A stretch of DNA of 64,000 nucleotides from Muricomes intestini (GTDB lineage Bacteria; Bacillota; Clostridia; Lachnospirales; Lachnospiraceae), in the NCBI RefSeq assembly GCF_004346165.1, contig NZ_SLZZ01000019.1:1-64000 (forward strand), given 5' to 3'. The notes under the pieces are model-generated. The model searched no databases, was not told where the DNA came from, and worked only from the letters and a program-made list of their open reading frames with translations. Positions 8,277 through 17,170 of this stretch are shown here, piece by piece. Made by a program: the position numbers and the translations under genes. How positions within the stretch are numbered: the first letter of the stretch is position 1; every line of letters begins with the position of its first letter.

Positions 8277-9110
8277 TTATAATTTTGCCTCCGATAGCAT
8301 AAATTCTAACTGATCAGCCTTTTTTTCTACGATTTTATCAACATTTTTTACTAATTCAAGAAGTGCCTCAATAACTACTGTTTCACTCAAATGATTATAA
8401 TTTTTGTAATAATCGAACCGTAAGGAATCTCCTTTCGAAAGAAGAACGTAGTCTGCCAGCTCTGCTAATCTTGAATTATTATATTCAGTAATTGCGATGA
8501 CTTTTAACCCTTTTTCCCGGGCTAGCTCTGCTCCCTGGATAACCGCTTTTGTAACCCCTGATTTAGATATTGCACATACTACGTCATTCTTATCTGCTAA
8601 ATTTATAGTATTTAAATAGTAATCCGCCAGGCCGCTATAAGTTGCCCGAATGCCAATTCTGCCCAGACAAAACCCCATGTGCCTGGCTAAAGTACCTGTG
8701 TCTCCTGCTGCTATCACATGAATTTCATTGCAATTATCAATAAGCCGGGCAGATTCACTTAATGTCGTGGTATCTAAGTTATTGCTAATGTTTTGTATAA
8801 TACTACTATATTTCTGAAAGATATCATCCGCTATATTTTCTTTATCCTGCTCTATATTTCTTGTTCTTTCCATCATTCCCATATCACGGGCCAACATCGT
8901 CCTAAATGGCCAGTATCCTGTATAGCCTGCGTGCTGACACATCCGCACAACAGTGGCCTCACTTACTCCGCTCGCTATTGACAATTCTTTGACTGTATAT
9001 TCTGTTACCTGGTTAGGATATCTCAGTACATATTCTGCCACCTTTCGTTCAGTGGGGGAAAAAATACTTTGGCTTTTCTGAATATTATCTATTACACTTT
9101 TTTCACTCAT
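8277..9110 (-). CDS. MurR/RpiR-family transcriptional regulator of sugar operon
   Basis: The 277-residue regulator has an N-terminal HTH_6 domain (about 1-77; FSPTERKVAEYVLRYP, KELSIASGVSEATVVRMCQ) and a C-terminal SIS phosphosugar-binding domain (about 125-255; HVIAAGDTGTLARHMG, AISKSGVTKAVIQGA). Family members sense sugar phosphates and control catabolic genes. It is the last gene of an apparent six-gene operon with sugar transport, kinase and aldolase genes, so the ligand is probably the phosphorylated sugar made by that pathway. Three AT-rich direct repeats before the solute-binding gene are possible operators. Confidence 0.9.
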   Translation of the reverse strand: MSEKSVIDNIQKSQSIFSPTERKVAEYVLRYPNQVTEYTVKELSIASGVSEATVVRMCQHAGYTGYWPFRTMLARDMGMMERTRNIEQDKENIADDIFQKYSSIIQNISNNLDTTTLSESARLIDNCNEIHVIAAGDTGTLARHMGFCLGRIGIRATYSGLADYYLNTINLADKNDVVCAISKSGVTKAVIQGAELAREKGLKVIAITEYNNSRLAELADYVLLSKGDSLRFDYYKNYNHLSETVVIEALLELVKNVDKIVEKKADQLEFMLSEAKL

Positions 9111-9168
9111 GTTTCACCTCTCATATCTTGAGAAATTCTTCCGGACTATATACGCTTCAGGGTATAAC

Positions 9169-10023
9169 TCAAAATCTGCACAATGTTTTCATCCTATTCT
9201 CCAAGTAGGGAACAAGACGTCCCCTCACATATTCTGACATATTAATAATTTTAACAGGATCTGCATTACTTTCATTTTCTTTTACAAATTCTGCAGCAGC
9301 ATCGTAATATTTTCCCAGAAATTCAGTTCCCAGATTAAACTTACGAATTCCCTTTGAAAATGCATCCAACAGCTGGTCATCGGGAATACCGCTTCCCCCA
9401 TGAAGTACAAGTGGTACAGAAACAGCCGCATGAATTTCTTCTAATCTTTTAATATCCAGATGTGGTGTATCTTTATATTCTCCATGTGCATTCCCAATTG
9501 AAACTGCTAAAGAATCTACTTCTGCTTCCCGGCAGAACTTTTCGGCCGCATCTGCCTTTGTATATAAATCTTCATTATGATTATCGGATTTTGCAGCAAT
9601 ACCCACGTGTCCTATTTCCCCTTCCACAACCGCTCCCAGCGAATGAGCTTTATCAACAACCTTCTTTGTAATGGTAATATTAGTATTTAGATCATTCATA
9701 GATCCATCCATCATTACTGAGCGAAAGCCTTTACTAATTGTATTAATAATTGAATCATACGCATAATCGTGGTCAGCATGAAGACCTATTGGGACTTTCA
9801 CTTCTTCTGCCATTTCTTTAACCGCGGCGGCATACCCACTAAAATTACATGTTTTCTGATTCGTTACATGCTCTGGATAAAGCATAACCAATGCAGGTGT
9901 ATTGGCTGCTTCTGCAGCACAAACTACAGCTGTTGCCATAGTGTGGTCCATACAAATAAATGAAATAACTGCTGTGTTGCTCTCCTCTGCCATTTTTAAA
10001 ATATTTTCTGCCTTCTCGTACAT
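9169..10023 (-). CDS. Class II ketose-bisphosphate aldolase
   Basis: This 284-residue zinc aldolase is of the FbaA/GatY/KbaY/IolJ type. It would cleave a ketose 1,6-bisphosphate (or 1-phosphate) into dihydroxyacetone phosphate and an aldehyde. Visible sites are GLHADHDY (catalytic Asp and zinc His near 80-87), VEGEIGHVG (Glu), SIGNAHGEY (zinc His) and LVLHGGSGIPDDQL (zinc His). The family usually has LDHG where this has ADHDY, so specificity may differ from housekeeping fructose-bisphosphate aldolase. It follows a sugar kinase gene by about 60 bp, so the pair probably phosphorylates and splits an imported sugar. Confidence 0.88.
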   Translation of the reverse strand: MYEKAENILKMAEESNTAVISFICMDHTMATAVVCAAEAANTPALVMLYPEHVTNQKTCNFSGYAAAVKEMAEEVKVPIGLHADHDYAYDSIINTISKGFRSVMMDGSMNDLNTNITITKKVVDKAHSLGAVVEGEIGHVGIAAKSDNHNEDLYTKADAAEKFCREAEVDSLAVSIGNAHGEYKDTPHLDIKRLEEIHAAVSVPLVLHGGSGIPDDQLLDAFSKGIRKFNLGTEFLGKYYDAAAEFVKENESNADPVKIINMSEYVRGRLVPYLENRMKTLCRF

Positions 10024-10086
10024 AATGCGTCCTTCTTTCTATGAAAATAATTATAAAGTTGATTGTTACCCTTTCAAGTAAAAGTC

Positions 10087-11295
10087 TTATAATCGGCGTT
10101 CTACAGTAAGCTGAGCAAGAAGTCCTCCTGCAAAAAAATCACCCAAGCCAACAACTGTCGGATTCTCAACAAAAGTTAAATCCTTGGCAGGGAGGCAGCA
10201 AATTACATCTCCGGCTTTTGCTTCAATTTTTTTGCAAAATTCCTTGCTCTCTTTCTTATCAGGGAGATTTTCTGCTTCTTCATATTCCTTTTTACCAAAT
10301 TCATCGCCATACCAAAAACGAGTTGAAGCCATTGTAATACCGCCTTTTAAAGCCCGTTTGTATTTTTTTGCATCTTTTCCGTAAGCTAAAGCCCACGAAG
10401 CAGAATGAATAAGAAGGATTGGAATTTTCACCTTCGCATATACCAGCTCGACTGACGACAATACTTCATTCTCATTTAAAATATTAATTCTATGATCAAC
10501 ATATTCTTGTAGTTCCTCCTCATTCATGCTGAGAACATCTATTACTTGACGCAGTGCCTGGTGAACAAAGATGCGGAAATCCTTGCGTATATAACACCCA
10601 TCTTCCATCACGACGATAGCCTTTTGGGGCAGTGATTTTAGCAAGTTCCTGGTGTGCATCATGCGATCCTCAATCACTTCTTTTTCCAAAATTTCACTAA
10701 AACACGAAAGGAGAAAAACTTCCGCATCCTGTATATACGGAGCATACTCAGGCGACACCACTAAATGAAGACTTTCAATATCCCTGGAGAACATTACTCT
10801 GTTTTCCCTTGGAGTAACAAAATCAATATCATTTGCCTTAATTCTTATCCCTGCCTGATAAGACAAAATAACATGGGGATAGATTTCCTTACTCTCATGT
10901 TTTACCCCAATCATATAGTGAATCTCCTCAGGCAAAAGTTCCTTCATGTACCTGTTAAAACTGCTTAACTGTATAGTACTCTCGTATCCAAGCTTACTAA
11001 TTGCTATTGCAGCACGTGTTGCCGTACCGCCGATTGTAACGCGATATTGAAATCGATTTGCAAAATCCAAACAAATCTGGTTCGTATCAGGTATTAATTC
11101 ACACCCCATTCCATGTTTCATGTGCCAGAGGCTTGATATAAGCAGAGCACGTTCAGAAGCAATTTGAATATCGCCTGCAGCTATGTCATTTTCGTGGACA
11201 TCAAATTCACAGATCATTTTCTCCACTGTCTCAGTACTCCAGGCTGTTTCAAAATCAATGCAGGTGTGAAAACCTAATGCTATTTTTTCACCCAT
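10087..11295 (-). CDS. ADP-dependent phosphofructokinase/glucokinase-family sugar kinase
   Basis: The 402-residue protein resembles the ADP_PFK_GK family, ribokinase-fold kinases that often use ADP as phosphoryl donor. Supporting stretches are FQYRVTIGGTATRAAIAIS (substrate-side glycine motif, about residues 93-111), the helical middle region, and VVGLGDFFAGGLLAQL near the C-terminus, which contains the GxGD motif with the catalytic Asp. It lies between the permease and aldolase genes of a sugar operon, so it probably phosphorylates the imported sugar or its phosphate. Actual donor use (ADP or ATP) cannot be read from sequence. Confidence 0.78.
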   Translation of the reverse strand: MGEKIALGFHTCIDFETAWSTETVEKMICEFDVHENDIAAGDIQIASERALLISSLWHMKHGMGCELIPDTNQICLDFANRFQYRVTIGGTATRAAIAISKLGYESTIQLSSFNRYMKELLPEEIHYMIGVKHESKEIYPHVILSYQAGIRIKANDIDFVTPRENRVMFSRDIESLHLVVSPEYAPYIQDAEVFLLSCFSEILEKEVIEDRMMHTRNLLKSLPQKAIVVMEDGCYIRKDFRIFVHQALRQVIDVLSMNEEELQEYVDHRINILNENEVLSSVELVYAKVKIPILLIHSASWALAYGKDAKKYKRALKGGITMASTRFWYGDEFGKKEYEEAENLPDKKESKEFCKKIEAKAGDVICCLPAKDLTFVENPTVVGLGDFFAGGLLAQLTVERRL

Positions 11296-11324
11296 AGTAT
11301 CTCGTTCCTTTCTGATTTTTCAGA

Positions 11325-12161
11325 TTATCCCTTTATAGCTCCAGATGACATCCCTGCAATGAAGTATTTCTGAAAAAATATAAACAATAATAATACAGGA
11401 ATAGATCCCAAAAAGCTCATTGCCATCATCTGACTCCAATCATACGTGTGCTGGCCCATAAGCATATTAATTCCTACTGGAATTGTTCGCATATTTGCTG
11501 TCTGTGTTAATGCCAGTGCAAATAAGTATTCATTCCACGCCTGCATAAATGTGTACATTCCAACAGAAACAAGGCCCGGTACTGAAATAGGAACCAATAT
11601 CCTCCAAAGTGCTTTCATTCTCGATCCGCCATCCATCATAACAGCTTCGTCTAAATCTGTAGAAAGTGTATTAAAATAGCCGGTAATCATGAGAATACAA
11701 TATGGCAGTGTGAACACCAGATAGGTTAATATCAGGGCCCAGTAAGTGTTAAATAATTTCATTGTTACAATTAAACTTAAATATGGAATTAATAATACAA
11801 TAGCTGGCACTGCCTGTACGCTGACTATAATTGTATTAATTACTCCTTTTAATGGAAAATCAAATCTACTAAACGCATAGGCGGCCATAATTCCGATTAC
11901 CAATGTCAGAATTACCACACATGCGGAAACAAAATAGCTATTCAAAAAGTACCTGACTTTTTCTGAATCAGTCAAAATCTCAATATATGAGCGCATGCTA
12001 AATGATTTGTCAATAAACTTCGGCGGCCATGAAAAAATTTCAGTATTAGATTTAAGTGAGGACACAAGCATCCATAAAACTGGAAAGCCTGCAAATAGCC
12101 CACCTAAAATTAATAGGATGCTTAATATTACCTTTGTTGGCCTTTTGTAACCTCCTACCAT
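11325..12161 (-). CDS. Sugar ABC transporter permease (MalG type)
   Basis: The 278-residue inner-membrane permease starts at the ATG at 12161, two bases after the stop of the upstream permease and behind the sequence GGTGAGGG; an upstream in-frame start would overlap that gene without need. Six membrane helices are apparent. The binding-protein-dependent transport motif is in LDEAVMMDGGSRMKALWRIL (about residues 178-197), where it docks to the ATPase. It pairs with the MalF-type protein. No ATPase gene is present in the operon, so a shared MsmK-type ATPase elsewhere is likely. Confidence 0.9.
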   Translation of the reverse strand: MVGGYKRPTKVILSILLILGGLFAGFPVLWMLVSSLKSNTEIFSWPPKFIDKSFSMRSYIEILTDSEKVRYFLNSYFVSACVVILTLVIGIMAAYAFSRFDFPLKGVINTIIVSVQAVPAIVLLIPYLSLIVTMKLFNTYWALILTYLVFTLPYCILMITGYFNTLSTDLDEAVMMDGGSRMKALWRILVPISVPGLVSVGMYTFMQAWNEYLFALALTQTANMRTIPVGINMLMGQHTYDWSQMMAMSFLGSIPVLLLFIFFQKYFIAGMSSGAIKG

Positions 12162-12163
12162 GC

Positions 12164-13063
12164 TTATTCCCTCACCTTCTTTTGCTGTTTGACATAGAAA
12201 ATTGCCACAATCACACACAATAGCAGTAGAATTACAGCCACCGCAGATGCAAGTCCATATTGACTACTGTTAAATGCTAATTTGTAAATATAAATACTTA
12301 ATGTCTGCGTTGAATTAACTGGTCCGCCCCCGGTCATCATCCAAATGAGAGCAAAAGACTGCAGCGTCCATACAAAATCGAGCATTGCAATACTAATTAG
12401 GATGGGTTTTAATTGAGGAATTATAATATGTAAAAAAGATTTCCATTTTGTTGCGCCATCAAGTGCAGAGCTTTCATATAAATCTTCCGGAATTCCCTGT
12501 AAGCCTGCCAAAATACTTATCATATAAAATGGGTAACCACACCAGATATTCACAAGTGTGATAGTTGCCAGTGCGACATCCTTATTACTTAACCATTCCG
12601 TATCTTTAGCCGCTAAATTAAAAATTGAAAGTATATAGTCTACAATTCCTGCCGGTTGGAGCATCATTTTCCACAAAATAGCAATTACTGAAGCTGTAAA
12701 CACCCATGGAAGAACATAGATTACCCTAGCAATTGTTTTTGTTCTTGTCTTAAAATATTTTGTATTCAAAAGCAATGCAAAGCACATTCCCAGAATAATG
12801 TGGGCAGCAACACTAACAGTCACAAATACAAATGTGGTTTTAACAGCACCCCAAAATTCACTGTCTGATAGAATTTTCTTATAATTATCAAGCCACACAA
12901 ACTCAGGATCAGCCACCACAATTGCATTATTTTGGAAAGAATATTTTATAATCAGATAAATGGGAACAACCATTAAAACAAGCATAAGAATGATTGTTGG
13001 AGACAGATATAAGTAAGGTGTAATCTTCCTTCTCAATTTTGATTTGCTTCTATTTTTCATCAT
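12164..13063 (-). CDS. Sugar ABC transporter permease (MalF type)
   Basis: This is a 299-residue permease with six predicted helices (first at about 17-38). The coupling motif is DLYESSALDGATKWKSFLHI near residues 195-214. It forms the heterodimeric channel with the MalG-type protein downstream and receives sugar from the lipoprotein encoded upstream. It is complete. The gap to the solute-binding gene is about 100 bp. Confidence 0.9.
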   Translation of the reverse strand: MMKNRSKSKLRRKITPYLYLSPTIILMLVLMVVPIYLIIKYSFQNNAIVVADPEFVWLDNYKKILSDSEFWGAVKTTFVFVTVSVAAHIILGMCFALLLNTKYFKTRTKTIARVIYVLPWVFTASVIAILWKMMLQPAGIVDYILSIFNLAAKDTEWLSNKDVALATITLVNIWCGYPFYMISILAGLQGIPEDLYESSALDGATKWKSFLHIIIPQLKPILISIAMLDFVWTLQSFALIWMMTGGGPVNSTQTLSIYIYKLAFNSSQYGLASAVAVILLLLCVIVAIFYVKQQKKVRE

Positions 13064-13161
13064 TTTATCTCACTCCAGTTTCTTCAAAAGAAAATGGAGC
13101 CACAAGAACTATGACTCTATTTTCATTGCGCTATAATTAGATTCCAGAATTCTCGTCTGAT

Positions 13162-14475
13162 TTAATTATCATATATATCATCTATGCTTTTCTGTACATT
13201 TTCTAAGAAAGCGGTGGTGTCCTGCTCACCATCCATATATGGAACTAACTCGTTAATATAATCTGTCATAATCGTGTTTGCCTCTTTCATACCTGTAAAC
13301 TCATTAATTGGATAACCTTTCTGATACATATCATAAATATCCTGAAATACTTCATCTGCATTACTATAATCCGGTTCAGCTAAAGTACTATTTGGAAAGG
13401 CCGACTGCGTCATCGCTAAATCCGCACAAATAGAACCCTCCCTGCCCTCTAGTCCGCTTAGAAGATATTCTATGAATTTCATGGCTTCTGCTTTATTTTC
13501 ACTCTTTTCAGTCACACCAAGCGCCCAGCTTGCAACACACATCCCTCTTTTTCCTGTATAATCATCCTTTATAGGAATCGGAGCAGCTGTAATATGCATA
13601 TCTGGAGCTTCTTTACGATAAGAGGTTAGCAGGGCCGCTGAATTAATGTGGAATGCAATTTCACCACTGCAAAATTTAGAAGACATATCTGCTTCTGTTA
13701 ATGCGCTCATACCGGGATAAATATATCCTTTGTCATATAATCCCTTCATAAATTCTGCAAATTCTTTCAGCTCTTCGTTACCCGTTAATTTGCAATTTCC
13801 TGCATCGTCCTTCATCTTTATACCGGATGCCCACGCGAAACCCATGTAAGAATTCTGAATTCCTGATGGAGATGTGGTATCAAGATTTAATGCAAATGGA
13901 TAATAACCGGCATCCTTAATTTTTTGACAGGCATTTTCAAATTCAGACCAGGTATTCGGTAATTCTGTAACTCCGGCTTTATCTAAGATGTCTTGATTTG
14001 CATACATCGGGTAGGCAAAGTTGACAACCGGAACCGCATATGTTGAACTATCGACTTGCCACTCACTGTCAACGATTTCCTGATTGAATCCATCATCATC
14101 CATCAATTTACTCTGGTTTGTTAAAATTCCCTGCTTTGCAAAATCATATACCCAGCTGCTGTCAACGCCGACAATATCCGCTACTGTTCCCGTACTTGCA
14201 CCAGAAGTAATCTGTGTTTTCGTATCAGCAAAAGGTGCACTTAATAATTCAATTTTTACACCGGTTTTTTCCTCATACTTATCTACAATATTCTGTACAT
14301 AACCTTCCGGACATTCTACAGCCCACCACTGCTGCCATTTAAGTGCTACACTTTTACTGCCAGAATCATCCTTGGTTTCGCCTCCAGATCCCCCGCCGCA
14401 AGCAACAAGTCCCAGCACCATAGCTCCCGTCAAAACTACGGACAGGCTTTTTTTCACAAACGTTTCCCTTTTCAT
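13162..14475 (-). CDS. Sugar ABC transporter solute-binding lipoprotein
   Basis: This is a 437-residue cluster B extracellular binding protein. It starts with a lipoprotein signal peptide whose lipobox LVAC gives the lipidated Cys at about residue 27, followed by a Gly-rich linker. The body is SBP_bac_1-like: WQQWWAVECPEG, FADTKTQITSGASTG, YPMYANQDILDKAG, NTWSEFENACQKIKDAGY and GRRGMCVASWALGV-like segments. It is the first gene of the sugar operon. Family members of this type bind mono- or oligosaccharides. The substrate is not clear from sequence. Confidence 0.9.
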   Translation of the reverse strand: MKRETFVKKSLSVVLTGAMVLGLVACGGGSGGETKDDSGSKSVALKWQQWWAVECPEGYVQNIVDKYEEKTGVKIELLSAPFADTKTQITSGASTGTVADIVGVDSSWVYDFAKQGILTNQSKLMDDDGFNQEIVDSEWQVDSSTYAVPVVNFAYPMYANQDILDKAGVTELPNTWSEFENACQKIKDAGYYPFALNLDTTSPSGIQNSYMGFAWASGIKMKDDAGNCKLTGNEELKEFAEFMKGLYDKGYIYPGMSALTEADMSSKFCSGEIAFHINSAALLTSYRKEAPDMHITAAPIPIKDDYTGKRGMCVASWALGVTEKSENKAEAMKFIEYLLSGLEGREGSICADLAMTQSAFPNSTLAEPDYSNADEVFQDIYDMYQKGYPINEFTGMKEANTIMTDYINELVPYMDGEQDTTAFLENVQKSIDDIYDN

Positions 14476-14640
14476 AGTTACCCTCCTTTTCTTTTTTGGC
14501 TTTTATGCAATTTTGTAGCTTCATAATGTCCTTCGTAAAATAAAATATTGATATTTCGATATAATTAAATTTCATTTCATCATTATTTATAAATTTTATT
14601 TCATAATCTGTTCAATATGTATGATTTTATTTCGCATTTT
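14476..14640 (-). promoter_or_regulatory. Control region of the sugar operon with repeated AT-rich boxes
   Basis: Three direct copies of a box close to AAATTTYATTTC (plus-strand reading) lie at 14567-14578, 14591-14602 and 14622-14633. On the sense strand they read GAAATRAAATTT-like. RpiR-family operators are often of this GAAAT type, and the operon ends with an RpiR gene. The ribosome-binding site AAGGAGGG precedes the ATG at 14475. The exact promoter is unclear in this AT-rich DNA. Confidence 0.35.
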
Positions 14641-14684
14641 ATACCTTTAAATATTTTCTTTTTTTACATTTTCCCCAACAGAAA

Positions 14685-14706
14685 AGCAGGTTCCGAAGAA
14701 CCTGCT
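14685..14706 (-). terminator. Rho-independent terminator after the DUF3877 gene
   Basis: A perfect 9-bp stem (arms AGCAGGTTC and GAACCTGCT, loop CGAA on the plus strand, which reads TTCG on the transcript) is followed on the minus strand by TTTTCTGTT. It lies about 130 bp past the stop of the gene on its right. Confidence 0.65.
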
Positions 14707-14714
14707 AAATTGCT

Positions 14715-14760
14715 AAAAGGGTCAGTCCCTTTTGCACTCCATTTTCAGAATTGTTTTACA
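14715..14760. repeat. Short palindromic dispersed repeat (copy 1)
   Basis: AAAAGGG-TCAGT-CCCTTTT forms a 7-bp hairpin (14715-14733) and is followed by a stretch, TCCATTTTCAGAAT, that recurs after the similar hairpin at 44275. Two copies about 30 kb apart with conserved flanks mark a dispersed intergenic repeat rather than chance hairpins. Confidence 0.5.
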
Positions 14761-14836
14761 ATTTTATTTTCTTACCATAATAAATTTATCCACTAATTCA
14801 ATAAGAACTTTTCTGTCTGAATCTGTTTTTGTATTA

Positions 14837-15379
14837 CTAAAACCCCAGTGCCTCATAATCTTTCTGCATAAAGCGATGATAAGTGATATGCCCACCTTCA
14901 AGTTTGATGCAGTACCGGTAGTTATCCGGAATCCCTTCTTCGAAATACAATAAGTAATCGAACTCTCCATTGTGTATCTCTTCACACCTCACATTCCCAG
15001 AATATCTGGAGAATACTTCTTTAATGTCCTCAATATCGCAATTACCATACTGAACTTTCTCAATAAATTCCTTTAAAAACCCCGTATCCTTCACTGTATT
15101 GTGTACATATTCCATACCTTCTGCGGGTATCAGAATGCAAAAACGCGTATGATTGTGAGAACAGGACACCTTTCCCAACGTGTCTTTGGCGAACTTGCGG
15201 AACATCTCCAGTACCTCTTCCATCTCAGAAACGGATAATTCCGTCCCCAGCAGGCTGTTCAGTGACTCCAGGGGATAATAAAATCCCATGGGGCTTTTTG
15301 TATATCCAAGTTTAATATGTGATTCTGCAATAACATCTATCAGGTTCTTTTCCAAGGACTCAAAATCCAATTCCTGCAT
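14837..15379 (-). CDS. DUF3877 family protein
   Basis: This is a 180-residue soluble protein of the DUF3877 family, known mainly from Lachnospiraceae and with no assigned function. It begins MQELDFESLEKNLIDVIAES and includes PLESLNSLLG, SCSHNHTRFCILIPAEG and GEFDYLLYFEEG. There is no signal peptide or membrane segment. The gene stands 40 bp downstream of the ClpX gene and may share its transcript. A terminator follows. The family assignment is by recognition of the sequence pattern. Confidence 0.7.
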   Translation of the reverse strand: MQELDFESLEKNLIDVIAESHIKLGYTKSPMGFYYPLESLNSLLGTELSVSEMEEVLEMFRKFAKDTLGKVSCSHNHTRFCILIPAEGMEYVHNTVKDTGFLKEFIEKVQYGNCDIEDIKEVFSRYSGNVRCEEIHNGEFDYLLYFEEGIPDNYRYCIKLEGGHITYHRFMQKDYEALGF

Positions 15380-15418
15380 TATGATTTTCCCCCTACAAAC
15401 TAAGACAGACGGCTTAAC

Positions 15419-16942
15419 TCAAATACCTGCCGCCCCGTTCTGGCCCAACAGTGGCATTCTCTGTCCTCTTAATTCAATGATAGGGCCCCCGGTTCCTTCT
15501 ATGTATTCCCTGGTAATGGTAACCTGTCCGATATTGTCATCCTTGGGAATCTCATACATAATATCGAGCATGAATTCTTCTATGATTGCACGCAGCGCTC
15601 TGGCTCCTGTGTTTTTTTTCATTGCCTTTTCCGCTATAGCGCCCAGTGCACCGTCATCAAATTCAAGGTTCACCTCATCTAGTGCAAGAAGCTTCTGATA
15701 CTGCTTTAAGATTGCATTCTTTGGCTCTTTGAGTATCTTAACCAGCATATCCTTATCCAGTCCCTTGAGGGTAAAGATAATGGGCAGACGCCCGATAAAC
15801 TCCGGTATCATCCCAAAGGTTCTCAAATCTTCCACGGTCACCTTAGAGAGAATGTCCTTGCCATGCTCATATTTATCTTTCAGTTCTGCGTTGAATCCCA
15901 TCGCGGTCTTGCGGGACAGTCTTTCTTTGATAATCTCCTCCAAGTCCGGAAATGCACCGCCACAGATAAAAAGAATATTCTTTGTGCTCACTGTAGTCAG
16001 AGGAACCATGGCATTCTTGCTGTTTGCACCCACGGGCACCTCCACTTCACTTCCCTCCAGCAGTTTTAACATTCCCTGCTGTACGGACTCTCCGCTGACA
16101 TCTCTCTGACTGGAATTCCGTTTCTTTGCAATTTTATCAATCTCATCAATAAAAATAATTCCCTGCTCAGCACGCTCCACATCATTATCCGCAGCCGCCA
16201 GCAGCTTTGATACAACACTCTCAATATCGTCCCCTATGTAGCCTGCCTCTGTCAAAGAAGTGGCATCTGTAATCGCCAGAGGTACATCCAGAAGTCTGGC
16301 AAGTGTTTTTACAAGGTAGGTCTTTCCGCTCCCGGTAGGCCCTATCATCAACATATTGGACTTTTCAATCTCTATGTCATCCATCATGTTGGTGGCAACC
16401 CGCTTGTAATGGTTATATACTGCCACGGACATTGTTTTCTTTGCATATTCCTGTCCGACCACATATTCATCCAACTGTGCCTTAATCTTATGGGGAGCCG
16501 GAATATCCTTAATGCTCAGTGTATGATACTCTTTTGGTTTTTCCTTTTTCTTCTTTATCTTCTGACTCTTAGGGGTTACATTCTCCATATCTGACAAATT
16601 CAAAAACTGTACACCCGGTATATTCATTAATTTACTATAGTCGATAGAGCCGTCGGTCATTGCATCAAAGCTTTTCCGCATACAGTCTGAGCATACGGTC
16701 ATATTATTCGGGAGATCCACCATCTTGCCTGCAACACTCTCCGGCCGGTGACAGATGATACAATACTTTTCATACTCATCGTCATCCTTGTCGTCCTCGC
16801 TTTGGGCAGTAACCTCCTCCTTGTCGTCACACATGTCGGCCCGGTCATCCGTCCCCGTATCGCCTGTGCGTTCCTTCTCATCTTTGTTATCTGATTCTTC
16901 TGTATAATTGGTTTCTTCTATAATAAAATCTTTATCTGACAT
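15419..16942 (-). CDS. clpX: ClpX-type AAA+ unfoldase with acidic N-terminal extension
   Basis: The 507-residue ATPase starts at the ATG at 16942, behind GAAAGGAAGGG. Residues 1-58 form an unusual Asp/Glu-rich tail. Then comes the ClpX zinc-binding domain (CIICHRPE ... CSDCMRKS; four Cys near 60-90), Walker A GPTGSGKT, pore-type loop GYIGDD, Walker B GIIFIDEID, and QRDVSGESVQQGMLKLLEG. The ClpP-contact loop reads MGF where IGF is usual. It unfolds proteins for ClpP or acts alone as a chaperone. ClpX is usually about 420 residues and sits near tig/clpP, so this may be a second ClpX. Confidence 0.88.
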   Translation of the reverse strand: MSDKDFIIEETNYTEESDNKDEKERTGDTGTDDRADMCDDKEEVTAQSEDDKDDDEYEKYCIICHRPESVAGKMVDLPNNMTVCSDCMRKSFDAMTDGSIDYSKLMNIPGVQFLNLSDMENVTPKSQKIKKKKEKPKEYHTLSIKDIPAPHKIKAQLDEYVVGQEYAKKTMSVAVYNHYKRVATNMMDDIEIEKSNMLMIGPTGSGKTYLVKTLARLLDVPLAITDATSLTEAGYIGDDIESVVSKLLAAADNDVERAEQGIIFIDEIDKIAKKRNSSQRDVSGESVQQGMLKLLEGSEVEVPVGANSKNAMVPLTTVSTKNILFICGGAFPDLEEIIKERLSRKTAMGFNAELKDKYEHGKDILSKVTVEDLRTFGMIPEFIGRLPIIFTLKGLDKDMLVKILKEPKNAILKQYQKLLALDEVNLEFDDGALGAIAEKAMKKNTGARALRAIIEEFMLDIMYEIPKDDNIGQVTITREYIEGTGGPIIELRGQRMPLLGQNGAAGI

Positions 16943-17025
16943 AGTACCCTTCCTTTCTATTACAAGACTATTATAGTACAGTTGTGATTCAGACACAAAT
17001 GAACTTTTTCTAAACCTAGTCATAT

Positions 17026-17170
17026 TGTAACAGTTCAGCCATCAGCTCGATTCCGCTGTGCTTCATCTCGCTGTGGCAGAACGCCATATGAATTTTCGGC
17101 AGGATCTGCATACAAAAGCAAGCTTTCTCCTGCCTATCCTGCCGAAAATTCGCATGGCTGAACTGTTACA
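17026..17170. repeat. Palindromic intergenic element abutting ligA
   Basis: The ends are a perfect 17-bp inverted repeat, TGTAACAGTTCAGCCAT (17026-17042) and its complement (17154-17170). An inner inverted repeat pairs GAATTTTCGGCAGGAT (17090-17105) with 17136-17151. The whole could fold into a cruciform or long RNA hairpin. The ligA stop codon lies within the right arm. Part of the element (CAGCTCGATTCCGCTGTGC and following) resembles 36690-36745, so this is a dispersed family. Confidence 0.75.
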
